NCBI GenBank assembly: GCA_964458415.1
Contig: CAYWIT010000004.1
Location: forward strand, 88,780 to 152,779
From: CAYWIT01 sp964458415
GTDB lineage: Bacteria > Pseudomonadota > Alphaproteobacteria > Micavibrionales > UBA2020
Length of the DNA: 64,000 bases
Direction of reading: 5' to 3'
The position numbers and the translations under genes are program-made. The notes below the pieces were generated by a model. That model made no database searches. It saw only the letters and a program-made list of their open reading frames with translations, and was not told the origin of the DNA. Positions 9,160 to 17,678 of the stretch are shown here, piece after piece; the first letter of the stretch is position 1, and each line of letters starts with the position of its first letter.

Positions 9160-9486
9160 TTATTTAAGGAGAAGGGCGGCGGGCGGCGGCGCTTCTTCTT
9201 TTTTTTCGCTTGAGGCTTTCAGGGTCGCCATGTCTTTTTCCAGACGGTCAGCACGGTTTTTTTCACGCCAGAGGCGGAAGCGGAGCCGTTGCGCGGGGAT
9301 GGCGACAAATGCTGCCCCCAGAAAAAATCCGACGCCGAGCAGGCCCAGTCCGAGCAGCCAGAGCGGCAGAGAGTAAGTCTCCATCAGCGGCCAGAGGGAA
9401 ACGGCAACGTCCTGCCGGTTGGACAAGGCGAAGAGGACGGAAAAAACCGTCAGCGGCAGGGTGATAAGGAGGGTGATGAGATACAT
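9160..9486 (-). CDS. lapA: LapA-domain membrane protein (DUF1049)
   Basis: This 108-residue protein has two N-terminal membrane segments, about residues 3-22 and 40-64. A basic, coiled-coil-prone cytoplasmic tail follows (RLRFRLWREKNRADRLEKDM). That layout, and its place directly after ihfB, matches LapA (YciS). In E. coli LapA works with LapB and FtsH in controlling LpxC and lipopolysaccharide levels. No lapB follows here; pheT converges instead. The functional name rests on architecture and synteny, not on a catalytic motif. Confidence 0.7.
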   Translation of the reverse strand: MYLITLLITLPLTVFSVLFALSNRQDVAVSLWPLMETYSLPLWLLGLGLLGVGFFLGAAFVAIPAQRLRFRLWREKNRADRLEKDMATLKASSEKKEEAPPPAALLLK

Positions 9487-9509
9487 CGTCCCGGATCCGG
9501 TGTCCCGGA

Positions 9510-9821
9510 TCAGTCTTTCATGTCATCGGCGCTGTCGGAAACAATGCCGTTGAGGCGTTCATGCATTTTCTTGCCGATTTTGAAAAAAGGCACGCGCTTG
9601 TTATCAACCTGTACGGTTTCGCCGGTGCGCGGATTGCGGCCGGTGCGCGATTTGCGCTGCTTGACCGAGAAAGCGCCGAAACCGCGTAATTCCACGCGGG
9701 CGCCGGAAACGAGAGCCTTGGTGATTTCCTCGAAAATCGTATCGACGATTTGCTCGGCATGGCTCTGATAAAGATGCGGATTCATTTCGGCAAGTTTGAG
9801 GATCAATTCTGATTTGGTCAT
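9510..9821 (-). CDS. ihfB: Integration host factor beta subunit
   Basis: This 103-residue HU/IHF-family protein carries the DNA-binding signature GRNPRTGE and the minor-groove arm region, with RVELRGFGAFSV before it. IHF bends DNA sharply and serves replication, recombination and transcription. The frame is open 18 codons further upstream, but the ATG at 9819-9821 (MTKSELILKLAE) gives the exact family N-terminus and is preceded by GGGATACTACGCC. The beta assignment follows overall similarity and the downstream lapA-like gene, as in E. coli ihfB-lapA. rpsA, often upstream, is absent. Confidence 0.88.
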   Translation of the reverse strand: MTKSELILKLAEMNPHLYQSHAEQIVDTIFEEITKALVSGARVELRGFGAFSVKQRKSRTGRNPRTGETVQVDNKRVPFFKIGKKMHERLNGIVSDSADDMKD

Positions 9822-9978
9822 GGCGGCGTAGTATCCCTCTAAAATCACACAGGTAGCATAGATCAAAATTGCCAAGTTTATAAACCTTCGTCAAGAAAAA
9901 ACCTGATAAATCAAATGAATAAACAGTTAAAAGGGGGCTGTCGGGGGTTGCGGGGCCGGTTCTCCCCGAATTTTTGCT

Positions 9979-10025
9979 ACAAAAAACCCATTCCGGCGCC
10001 GGTGCGAGACACAGGAATGGGTTCT
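9979..10025 (-). terminator. Rho-independent terminator after the Hsp20 gene
   Basis: A 10-bp perfect stem (AACCCATTCC at 9985-9994 with GGAATGGGTT at 10014-10023) is followed, on the minus strand, by a run of six T. It lies about 50 bp past the Hsp20 stop. The loop contains the palindrome CCGGCGCCGG, which could form a second stem. Confidence 0.8.
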
Positions 10026-10073
10026 GTAAATATGAGGGGCGATTCGCTTTTTGCCCCTTTTCTGCGGGAGGGG

Positions 10074-10568
10074 TCAGGCGGCCCTGCGGATTTCGATTTT
10101 CTTGTTCATCTTCAGGGCTTCCGCTTTTTTAGGGACGGTAATCGTCAGCAGGCCGTTTTTGAAGGAGGCCTCGGCTTTTTCTGTGTTGGCGGTCGGTGGC
10201 AGCGCAACCGTGCGCTGGAACGCGCCGGAAGAAATTTCATGGCGCAGATATTGCTCCCCTTTTTCTTCTTTTTCCTGCCGGCGCTCTCCTTTGATGGTCA
10301 GAGCGCCTTCGCCGGCGTTTAACTCGACTTTGTCAGGATCATAGCCGGGGATCTCTGCTCTGACGGTAAAGCGTTCATTGTTTTCGGTGACGTCAACGGC
10401 GGGCAGGGCTGGAGAAAGAAATTCCGGCGCCCATTGGCCGCCGCGATTAAAGTAATCACGGAACAGCCGGTTCATTTCTTCCTGAAACAAACCGAGCGAA
10501 CGGGAAAAGCCTTCCTGGATCGCCGGGGTTTCGGAGAGGGGGCGTTGCATGAGTTCACGAATAGACAT
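10074..10568 (-). CDS. Small heat-shock protein, Hsp20/alpha-crystallin family
   Basis: This 164-residue ATP-independent holdase chaperone has an N-terminal arm (SLGLFQEEMNRLFRDYF). An alpha-crystallin domain runs from about residue 58 (PAVDVTENNERFTVRAEIPG) to 155 and includes the GLLTITVPK strand. The C-terminal IxI motif (KKIEIRRAA) anchors oligomers. The ATG at 10566-10568 is chosen because AAAAGGAGAACAAT lies just upstream; an earlier in-frame start at 10610 would lack this. A possible sigma-32-like promoter precedes it and a strong terminator follows. Confidence 0.9.
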   Translation of the reverse strand: MSIRELMQRPLSETPAIQEGFSRSLGLFQEEMNRLFRDYFNRGGQWAPEFLSPALPAVDVTENNERFTVRAEIPGYDPDKVELNAGEGALTIKGERRQEKEEKGEQYLRHEISSGAFQRTVALPPTANTEKAEASFKNGLLTITVPKKAEALKMNKKIEIRRAA

Positions 10569-10585
10569 GATTGTTCTCCTTTTAA

Positions 10586-10611
10586 AATATGCACGGTGTT
10601 TGCGGTTCAAG
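10586..10611 (-). promoter_or_regulatory. Possible heat-shock (RpoH) promoter for Hsp20
   Basis: On the minus strand CTTGAA (10606-10611) and CATATT (10586-10591) are separated by 14 bp. This resembles the alphaproteobacterial sigma-32 pattern CTTG-N16/17-CATAT. The transcript would start about 10 bases before the AAGGAG site. The match is partial and rests on the chaperone context. Confidence 0.4.
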
Positions 10612-10739
10612 CATGCAGGGAACCTCTCCGGCCCTCAATGAATATAAAGGATAGGATTGCTCTGCGGGGCGGGTATGCCGATATAAATTATTGAATCTAT
10701 TGAATAAATATTAATATCCGGGAATTAAACAAATCTTCA

Positions 10740-10788
10740 TTGACTTATGCTCTAATAGAGAATATATCTATACTCATAGAGAGCATAA
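10740..10788 (+). promoter_or_regulatory. nadABC promoter overlapped by a 9-bp inverted repeat
   Basis: TTGACT (10740-10745) and TATATC (10763-10768) are spaced 17 bp and form a plausible sigma-70 promoter. Arms TTATGCTCT (10745-10753) and AGAGCATAA (10780-10788) form a perfect 9-bp inverted repeat that brackets the -10 element. A smaller dyad, CTCTA-A-TAGAG (10750-10760), lies inside it. The position suits a repressor operator for NAD synthesis, for example NadQ or NrtR type, but I cannot match a known consensus. Confidence 0.5.
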
Positions 10789-10824
10789 AAGAGTCGCTCT
10801 CTGCAAGAGACAAGGAGCACGAAA

Positions 10825-11856
10825 ATGTTTGATACCGTCGTCACGCCCCAAGGGGCCGCAAAAGATTTCGCCTACACGCCCGCTGTCGCGAAGGAAACAG
10901 CGCCGCTGTACGAAAAGGTCCGGCGCGTGGTGAGCGCACTCGACTGGGCGACGCATGCACCCTATATCCTCGAGATCAATCGCCTGAAAAAACAGCTGGG
11001 CGCAGTCGTGCTGGCGCATAACTATATGACGCCGGAAATTTTTCATTGTGTTTCCGATTTTGCGGGAGACAGCCTGCAACTGGCGCAACAGGCCGCCAAA
11101 ACCGACGCGCAGATTATCGTGCAGGCCGGTGTGCATTTCATGGCGGAGACTTCGAAAATTCTCTCGCCTGAAAAAACGGTGCTGATCCCCGACATGAGGG
11201 CGGGCTGTTCCCTGGCATCATCCATTACCGCGGCCGATGTCCGGTTGCTGCGCGAAAAATATCCGAATGTTCCAATCGTGACCTATGTGAACACCTCTGC
11301 CGACGTCAAGGCGGAGTCGGATGTCTGCTGCACGTCGTCCAACGCGGTGCAAATCGTCGACAGTTTGCCGGGGGATACGGTGATGATGATCCCTGACCAG
11401 TATCTGGCGCGCAATGTCGCTAAACAGACCAAAAAGAAAGTTCTCTATTGGCAGGGGGCTTGTGAAGTTCATGAGCGCTTTACGCCGGATGATATCCGGC
11501 AGTTTCGCAAGGCTTGGCCGGGTGCCGTGGTGCTGGCGCATCCGGAATGTCCGCCCGAAGTGGTGGCGGAGGCGGATTTTGCCGGATCGACCAAAGCGAT
11601 GAGCGACTATGTCGCGCAAAAACAGCCCAAGCGCGTGGTCATGGTGACGGAATGCTCCATGTCCGATAACGTTTCTGTGAATAATCCGCATGTGGATTTT
11701 GTCCGGCCCTGCGCGCTTTGCCCGCATATGAAACGGATTTCATTGCCCAAAATCCTTCACAGCCTGCAAACGCTGACGACGGAAGTGACGGTTGATCCCG
11801 TTATTGCGGCACGGGCGAAGCTGGCCGTCGATAGAATGCTGGAAGCCTCAAGATAA
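10825..11856 (+). CDS. nadA: Quinolinate synthase A ([4Fe-4S])
   Basis: This 343-residue enzyme condenses iminoaspartate with dihydroxyacetone phosphate to quinolinate in de novo NAD synthesis. The three cluster cysteines are visible as Cys128 (RAGCSLASS), Cys213 (GACEVHERF) and Cys299 in CALCPHM, where Cys296 is also present. The substrate loop LAHNYMTPEI near residue 63 is conserved. AAGGAGCACGAAA precedes the ATG. nadB follows 14 bp downstream and nadC after that, giving a complete aspartate-to-NaMN operon. Confidence 0.96.
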   Translation: MFDTVVTPQGAAKDFAYTPAVAKETAPLYEKVRRVVSALDWATHAPYILEINRLKKQLGAVVLAHNYMTPEIFHCVSDFAGDSLQLAQQAAKTDAQIIVQAGVHFMAETSKILSPEKTVLIPDMRAGCSLASSITAADVRLLREKYPNVPIVTYVNTSADVKAESDVCCTSSNAVQIVDSLPGDTVMMIPDQYLARNVAKQTKKKVLYWQGACEVHERFTPDDIRQFRKAWPGAVVLAHPECPPEVVAEADFAGSTKAMSDYVAQKQPKRVVMVTECSMSDNVSVNNPHVDFVRPCALCPHMKRISLPKILHSLQTLTTEVTVDPVIAARAKLAVDRMLEASR

Positions 11857-11870
11857 CAAGGAGACAGATC

Positions 11871-13454
11871 ATGAAAGCGGAAATCGGAAATCAGGCGGAT
11901 GTGGTGATTGTCGGGGCTGGTGCAGCCGGTCTATTCGCGGCGCTTTCCCTTGCCCCCAGGCGCGTCATGGTTCTGAGCGAAAAACCGCTGGGCGGGATTT
12001 GCGCATCATGCTGGGCGCAAGGAGGCATTGCCGCGGCCGTGGACAGGGAGGATACGGCGCAAAGCCATGCGGCCGATACCATGAAAGCGGCGGCAGGAAC
12101 GGCGGATGCGGAAGTCGTGCAGGCGCTGGTCGCGGATGCGCCCCGTTATATCGCCATTCTTGAAAAGCTCGGCGTTCAGTTTGAACATGACGAAACCGGA
12201 GCCTATCGCCTGTCGCGCGAAGCCTGCCATGCCAGACGGCGCGTGCTCAAGGCTGCCGCTGGCGACGGTTTCGGGGCCGAGCTGATGCGCGCGCTGGTCG
12301 AGGCTGTGCGGCAGACACCTTCTATCGTTTTTATAGATGGCGTTTCCGCCGAGCGGGTCCTGCGTCGGGATGGCGCCGAGCAGGGGCCCGTGCAGGGTGT
12401 TCTGGCGCGCCGTTTGTCTGATAACAGGCCGATCGTTTATGCCGCCCCTGCTGTTTTGCTGGCCACGGGCGGGATTGGCGGACTTTATGCGGCGACGACG
12501 AATCCGCTGGGCGCCATCGGCCGCGGGGTGGCGATGGCCGCGCGTGCGGGGGCGGTGCTGTCCGATCTTGAATTCGTGCAGTTTCACCCCACCGCGCTGG
12601 ATATCGGCGAGGATCCGGCCCCGCTGGCGACAGAGGCGTTGCGCGGCGAGGGGGCGTATCTGCTCAACAGTCGCGGGCAGCGCTTTATGCCGGATTATCA
12701 TGATATGGCGGAACTGGCGCCGCGCGATATCGTCAGTCGCGGCAGTTTTGCCCAGATGCAGAAGGGCCAGAAAATTTATCTCGATTGCCGCCATATCGAC
12801 GTTTCACATTTTCCGGCCCTGATTGCGGCGGCGGCACGGGCGGGGCTCGATCCACAGCGCGATCTCATTCCTGTAATGCCGGCGGTGCATTATCACATGG
12901 GCGGGATTTCGACCGATCTGAACGGACGTTCCAGCATTGAAGGGCTCTGGGCGGCGGGGGAAACCGCAGCGACCGGCCTGCATGGCGCCAATCGTCTTGC
13001 TTCCAACTCGCTGATGGAGGCGGTTGTGATGGGTGGTCGCGCCGCCATGGATATGGCGCAATTCAAAGGCACCGTCGGGGAAATCGATCTGGGCCGCCTT
13101 CCGGCGCCGGGGGTCGGGGAAATGCCGGCAGAACGTGACATGCTGCGCCATATCATGAGCGATCTGGTCGGGGTGATCCGCGACGCGCGCGGGATGAAAC
13201 AGGCGGTACAGGCGCTACGCCTGATCGAAGAACAGGCAGACGGATATGATTCGAAAACGGCGGATATGGCGCTGGTGGCACGGATGATTGCCACTGCGGC
13301 GCTGTTGCGGACGGAAAGCCGTGGCGGACATTGCCGCAGCGATTATCCCGCAGCGGATGTGAAATGGCAAAAGCGCTCCTTTACGACCCTGCGCGAGATC
13401 GACGCTGCGCTGACTTCGCAAAGGGCGCAGGAGAGAATGGAGGCCGTGGCATGA
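11871..13454 (+). CDS. nadB: L-aspartate oxidase
   Basis: This 527-residue FAD enzyme oxidises L-aspartate to iminoaspartate for NadA. The N-terminal dinucleotide fold VVIVGAGAAGLFAALSLAP, the FVQFHPTAL segment near residue 237, EALRGEGAYL, and the second FAD motif GLWAAGETAATGLHGANRLA near 362 are the standard succinate dehydrogenase/fumarate reductase flavoprotein signatures. The C-terminal helical domain includes SRGGHCRSDYP. A consensus GGAG lies just before the ATG. The stop overlaps the nadC start (ATGA) by 4 bp. Confidence 0.96.
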   Translation: MKAEIGNQADVVIVGAGAAGLFAALSLAPRRVMVLSEKPLGGICASCWAQGGIAAAVDREDTAQSHAADTMKAAAGTADAEVVQALVADAPRYIAILEKLGVQFEHDETGAYRLSREACHARRRVLKAAAGDGFGAELMRALVEAVRQTPSIVFIDGVSAERVLRRDGAEQGPVQGVLARRLSDNRPIVYAAPAVLLATGGIGGLYAATTNPLGAIGRGVAMAARAGAVLSDLEFVQFHPTALDIGEDPAPLATEALRGEGAYLLNSRGQRFMPDYHDMAELAPRDIVSRGSFAQMQKGQKIYLDCRHIDVSHFPALIAAAARAGLDPQRDLIPVMPAVHYHMGGISTDLNGRSSIEGLWAAGETAATGLHGANRLASNSLMEAVVMGGRAAMDMAQFKGTVGEIDLGRLPAPGVGEMPAERDMLRHIMSDLVGVIRDARGMKQAVQALRLIEEQADGYDSKTADMALVARMIATAALLRTESRGGHCRSDYPAADVKWQKRSFTTLREIDAALTSQRAQERMEAVA

Positions 13455-14308
13455 CAACGATTTCCCCTCTTTCACAGCTGATTATCGAACCGATGGTACG
13501 CGCGGCGCTGGTCGAGGATCTGGGGCGGGCGGGCGACATCACGACAGCCGGTACGATTTCGGCAGGAACGCAGGCGCGCGTGGTCATGGCCGCCCGTCAC
13601 GACGGGCGTATCGCCGGTTTTGATTTCGCCGAAACGGCTTTTCGCTTGATTGACCCGGCGCTTGTTGTGCGGCGGCTGAAAGAGGAAGGCGCAGATGTTA
13701 AAAAGGGCGACGAGATCATGGAGATTTCCGGTGCGGCCCGTTCCATCCTGGGTGCCGAGCGCGTAGCGCTCAATTTTATGGGACACCTTTCCGGCATTGC
13801 CACCCTGACGCAGAAAATGGTCCGCGCGGCGGGAAACCATAGGGCCCGGATTGCCGCCACGCGCAAGACCTTGCCGGGATTGCGGGCGGCGCAGAAATAT
13901 GCGGTCATGGTGGGGGGCGGCGTGCCGCATCGCTATGGTCTGGATGATGCGGTGCTGATCAAGGATAATCATATTGCCATGGCCGGAGGCGTGCGCAAGG
14001 CGATTCAAAATGTCAAGGCGCATATCGGCCATACTGTCAAGATTGAATGCGAGGTGGATACGCTTGACCAGCTCGGGGAGGTGCTGGAGGAAGGCGTGGA
14101 TATCGTCATGCTTGACAACATGAGTCTGGAGGATATGGCCGCGGCGGTAAAGCTAATGGCGAGCCGTGCCGTGGTCGAGGCCTCCGGCGGCGTGACGCTG
14201 GAACGTATCCCTGCCATTGTAGCGACTGGCGTGGATTTGATCTCTTCCGGGGCCGTGACGCATAGCGTGCCGAATTTTGATATCGGTCTTGATTTTAAAG
14301 AGGCCTGA
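13451..14308 (+). CDS. nadC: Nicotinate-nucleotide pyrophosphorylase (carboxylating)
   Basis: This 285-residue protein (quinolinate phosphoribosyltransferase) converts quinolinate and PRPP to nicotinate mononucleotide. Family hallmarks are LNFMGHLSGIAT near residue 113, ARIAATRKTLPGLR near 133, VGGGVPHRYGLDDAVLIKDNH near 155-175, and ASGGVTLERIPAIVATGVDLISSG near the C-terminus. The frame is open 120 bases upstream inside nadB, but the ATG overlapping the nadB stop gives the normal length. It ends 2 bp before the convergent helicase gene. Confidence 0.96.
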   Translation: MTTISPLSQLIIEPMVRAALVEDLGRAGDITTAGTISAGTQARVVMAARHDGRIAGFDFAETAFRLIDPALVVRRLKEEGADVKKGDEIMEISGAARSILGAERVALNFMGHLSGIATLTQKMVRAAGNHRARIAATRKTLPGLRAAQKYAVMVGGGVPHRYGLDDAVLIKDNHIAMAGGVRKAIQNVKAHIGHTVKIECEVDTLDQLGEVLEEGVDIVMLDNMSLEDMAAAVKLMASRAVVEASGGVTLERIPAIVATGVDLISSGAVTHSVPNFDIGLDFKEA

Positions 14309-14310
14309 CC

Positions 14311-17133
14311 CTAATTTTGATCTTGTTTTAAAAATGCGCGCGTAATGTCTACCGCCTCCTTCAGGCCGATGCGTTCAATAGCGATACCTGCGGGGAAGGC
14401 CGTCGTCAGGCGCGTCGGCAGGGCGGCATCCAGCATAACGAATATTCCCTTGTCCGTAGCGGTGCGGATCAAGCGGCCAAAAGCCTGTTTCAGCCGGAAG
14501 CGGGCGAGCATGTCATCATAATTTTTGCCGAAATGCGCCCGCCGGGCTTTGTGCAGCAGCGTCGGGCGCGGCCAGGGCACGCGATCATAAACGGCAAGCC
14601 GCAAGGAGCGCCCCGGTACGTCGATGCCGTCACGTGTCGCGTCCGTGCCAAGCAGGCAGGCGTTCTCTTCGGCGCGGAAAATATCGATCAGCGTTGCGGT
14701 ATCCAGCGGATCGACATGCTGGGCATAAAGCGGAATGCCGTTTTCCTCCAGCGCTTGTTGCAGGCGCTCCTGTACGGCACGAAGACGCTGCACAGCCGTG
14801 AAAATGCCGAGCGCCCCGCCGCCGGAGGCTAGAAATAGGGCGCGATAGGCGGCCGCCACTTCATCGGGGTTCTCCTTGCGCACATCTTTGACAACAAGAA
14901 TGCGGGTTTGTCTTGCGTAGTCAAACGGCGAAGGCGCCGAGAAAAGTTCAGGCTTTTCCGTCAAATGCGCAACGCCTGTCCGGGCGAGGGGGCTGGCCCA
15001 GCCTTCCGCATCCTCCGGTGTGCGGTCACGCAATGTGGCCGAGGTGACGACGGCTCCCTGTACGTGCGGCTTGAGTGCGGCTGCGAAAAGGGCGGCGGGA
15101 TCAAGAGCCGCGCGGAACAGGCCGCCATCGTCGTCGCGCCCTTCGATCCGTGTGATTTCCAGCCAGTCGATGACGCCTTCCGGCGCTTTGGAGAGCAGCG
15201 ATTCCAGCATGGCCAACCAGCCGCCAACGACATTTTCCGCACGCCGTGTCAGGGCTTCGGCGGTATAGCGCAGCCGCTCCCGCGCCGTGGTCTCCAGGTC
15301 TTCGGCTTCCTCCACCAGTTTTTTGCGCAACAATGCCGCAAGGGATCGCAGGGGGCGCTGCAAATCGCGCAGTCGCAGGGACAGCGCATAGGCTGCGTCG
15401 GCGAGCCCCGGAATAACCGGCTGCGTAGCGGTCTCCAGCGCATAGAATCCTTTCAGATCTTTGTTGCGGGCATAGACCTGCTGGCGGCAGAGCAGGAGAA
15501 AATTTTCGGTCACGCCCTTGGGGGATTCTTCTGCCAGCCGCTGCCGCCATTGCGGGCCGGGCAGGCCGCGCGCCGCTTCCAGAGCCAGATCAAGTGCGGC
15601 TTTGGCGGCGTCATCGTCGGCGATGATTTCCTCCAGCCGCCGTTTTAATCCGCGGGCGCGGCTCTTGCGGTCGCTTTCGACGCCGAGAATCCAGCGGCGC
15701 AGCTCGGCTGTTTCGCCGCCGGTGAGCGCGCCCGAAAAAACACCGTCCGCGGCATCGAACAGATGATGTCCCTCGTCAAAAACAAAGCGTCCCGGCAAAG
15801 CGTCATCTTCGCCGCCCAGCGCCAGCTGATGCATGACCAGCGCGTGATTGGCAATGACGATATCGGCCCTTGCCGCCTTGCGCAGGCTTTTCTCGATAAA
15901 ACAGCGGTTGAAGTGCGGGCAGGCGGAATAAATGCATTCGCCGCGCCGGTCGGCCAGACTGTGGACCCGATGCCAGCCCAGCAGCCCCGGCAACCAGCCC
16001 GGAAAATCGCTGCCGCCGAGGTCGCCCTCGCCAGTGAGCGCGACCCAGCGCAGCATCAGGCCGAGGGCTATGGCGTTGGGGGCACTGGTATGGAGGGTGG
16101 GGGATTGTGTCGCATCCTCCAGATTGAGCAGGCAGAGATAATTGTCGCGGCCCTTGCGGGTCACGACCTTGCGCGATTGCGTGATGGGGTCATCGTAAAG
16201 CCCCTTCAGTTCTTCCGCTGCCTGTCGCTGCAGGTTGCGGGTATAGGTGGAAACCCAGACGGCCCCGCCGTTTTTTTCCGCCCAGAGCGTGGCGGGAGCC
16301 AGATAGCCCAGTGTTTTGCCGACGCCGGTTCCGGCCTCAGCCAGCACAATGCGCGGCTCTCCCGGCGCGTCACAGGGGGAAAAGGCATGGGTGAGGGCAT
16401 GGCTGTATTCTTTTTGCGCGGGGCGGTCTTCCTTTTTCTGGCGGGCGCGCAAGCGGTGCAGGCGTTCCTCTGCTTCTTCCGGCGTCACGGGCAGGTGGCC
16501 GGCAGGCGGTTCCGGCGCGTGTTGCGCCCATTCCGGCAGTTTTTCCCAGATTTTCAGGGCAGTTCGGATTTCCCCGCGGCCGGGCGGCGTTTCTGTCCGG
16601 CCGAGTGCGGCCAGAACAGACGGGGCCCAGAGCCAGCCTTCCGGCTGCTCCGCGCCGTCATTCGCCTGTCCCGTCATACCCATCATCGCGGCCAGTGCCG
16701 CAGGGTCGGAAGCTTCCTTGCGCATCGGGGCTGTCAGGTCCGTCAGCAGGTGGCGGATGCTGTCCCGCAGGGACAGGCAGCGGTCCTCGGCGCTGACAGG
16801 CTCAAGAAGATGCATCGCGGCAGCGATGCCGCCGGGCGTCGGTACGCAGAACACGCCGGGGTGGACAAAGGCAAAAAGCTCCAGCACGTCATAGGCGATA
16901 ACCCTGTCTACCCGCAGGAACTTCGCCAGTGATGCGGCATGGCAGACAACTGGAATATGCGTAGACAGAAGTTTTCGGGCCTGATCGGGAGTGAGATACT
17001 TCAGCTCGCCATCCGTGGTCAGGGCGCAAATCCGGTGTCCGTCCATGACCAGCACGGGCGCTTTGGGAATCAGCAGGCGGCGGGGGGGTGGCGCTGGCGG
17101 CGGCGGTTGGGCGGGAAGGGCTTGCATGGCCAT
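14311..17133 (-). CDS. ATP-dependent DNA helicase, DinG/XPD family
   Basis: This 940-residue superfamily 2 helicase has Walker A AEAGTGVGKTLGY near residue 265 and a DEAH-type box FDEGHHLFDAADG near 455. The candidate Fe-S cysteines are NYLC, then GECIYSACPHFNRC, as in the XPD/DinG cluster domain. C-terminal motifs V/VI lie near LGTDATRDGIDVPG and FGRLIRTATDKG. It likely unwinds 5'-overhang DNA, R-loops or G-quadruplexes. About 200 residues precede the helicase core; they contain VVCHAASLAKFL and YDVLELFAFVHPG, which look like a degraded exonuclease-like domain. A proline-rich stretch follows the N-terminal Met. Confidence 0.88.
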   Translation of the reverse strand: MAMQALPAQPPPPAPPPRRLLIPKAPVLVMDGHRICALTTDGELKYLTPDQARKLLSTHIPVVCHAASLAKFLRVDRVIAYDVLELFAFVHPGVFCVPTPGGIAAAMHLLEPVSAEDRCLSLRDSIRHLLTDLTAPMRKEASDPAALAAMMGMTGQANDGAEQPEGWLWAPSVLAALGRTETPPGRGEIRTALKIWEKLPEWAQHAPEPPAGHLPVTPEEAEERLHRLRARQKKEDRPAQKEYSHALTHAFSPCDAPGEPRIVLAEAGTGVGKTLGYLAPATLWAEKNGGAVWVSTYTRNLQRQAAEELKGLYDDPITQSRKVVTRKGRDNYLCLLNLEDATQSPTLHTSAPNAIALGLMLRWVALTGEGDLGGSDFPGWLPGLLGWHRVHSLADRRGECIYSACPHFNRCFIEKSLRKAARADIVIANHALVMHQLALGGEDDALPGRFVFDEGHHLFDAADGVFSGALTGGETAELRRWILGVESDRKSRARGLKRRLEEIIADDDAAKAALDLALEAARGLPGPQWRQRLAEESPKGVTENFLLLCRQQVYARNKDLKGFYALETATQPVIPGLADAAYALSLRLRDLQRPLRSLAALLRKKLVEEAEDLETTARERLRYTAEALTRRAENVVGGWLAMLESLLSKAPEGVIDWLEITRIEGRDDDGGLFRAALDPAALFAAALKPHVQGAVVTSATLRDRTPEDAEGWASPLARTGVAHLTEKPELFSAPSPFDYARQTRILVVKDVRKENPDEVAAAYRALFLASGGGALGIFTAVQRLRAVQERLQQALEENGIPLYAQHVDPLDTATLIDIFRAEENACLLGTDATRDGIDVPGRSLRLAVYDRVPWPRPTLLHKARRAHFGKNYDDMLARFRLKQAFGRLIRTATDKGIFVMLDAALPTRLTTAFPAGIAIERIGLKEAVDITRAFLKQDQN

Positions 17134-17228
17134 AAATTACAGAACTTTTTTCTGAAAAGACAGGCAGAAATACAAAACTTGCAACGCTCTGATTTATCTG
17201 GCAAAAATTTGGCCTGCACGGGGATGAC

Positions 17229-17660
17229 ATGGATCCAGAATGTTTTTTAGTCAGGACTGAACAAGACATGCGGGCGTGCCTGTCCTTGCGCCATGATGTT
17301 TTTGTACAGGAACAGGGGGTTCCGGAGGATCTGGAGCTTGACGGGCTTGATGCGTCGGCACGGCATTTTGCAGTCCGGACGGGTGGTGATATTATCGCAA
17401 CTTGCCGTATCCGGCTTGTTGACGGCACCGCTAAAATCGAGCGGGTCGCGGTGGCGAGAGATTCTCGCGGTAAAGGCGTCGGGGCCGCGCTGATGAAATA
17501 TATCATGCAGGAACTGGAAAAAACGGACCACATCACGCTGTTTAAACTCAGCGCCCAGACCGATGCCGTGCCGTTTTATGAACGATTGGGATTCCGTGCT
17601 TACGGGCAGGAATATATGGATGCAGGCCTTCCGCATTATGATATGGTACAGGAAAGATAA
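17229..17660 (+). CDS. GNAT-family N-acetyltransferase (ElaA/YjcF-like)
   Basis: This 143-residue protein shows the acetyl-CoA binding motif A in VAVARDSRGKGVGAALM near residues 77-93 (R-x-x-G-x-G pattern). The N-terminal RHDVFVQEQGVPEDLELDGLD segment is typical of the YjcF/ElaA subgroup, and FYERLGFRAYGQEYMDAGLPHYDM near the end is its usual C-terminal strand. The substrate is unknown. It lies 18 bp upstream of lysS on the same strand and may be co-transcribed. Start is the ATG at 17229; a second ATG six bases earlier is out of frame. Confidence 0.85.
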   Translation: MDPECFLVRTEQDMRACLSLRHDVFVQEQGVPEDLELDGLDASARHFAVRTGGDIIATCRIRLVDGTAKIERVAVARDSRGKGVGAALMKYIMQELEKTDHITLFKLSAQTDAVPFYERLGFRAYGQEYMDAGLPHYDMVQER

Positions 17661-17678
17661 GGTATAGAGGAAAAGAAG

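Noticed and set aside
9939..9975. GC-rich hairpin CGGGG/CCCCG followed by TTTTT on the plus strand
   Set aside because: Only a 5-bp stem and no plus-strand gene upstream to terminate.
15763..16932. 389-residue open frame opposite the DinG-like helicase
   Set aside because: Antisense shadow; the helicase has Walker, DEAH and Fe-S motifs in frame.
17140..17156. Weak inverted repeat CAGAA/TTCTG before the DinG-like gene, considered as a LexA site
   Set aside because: It does not fit the alphaproteobacterial LexA pattern GTTC-N7-GTTC and is AT-rich enough to occur by chance.
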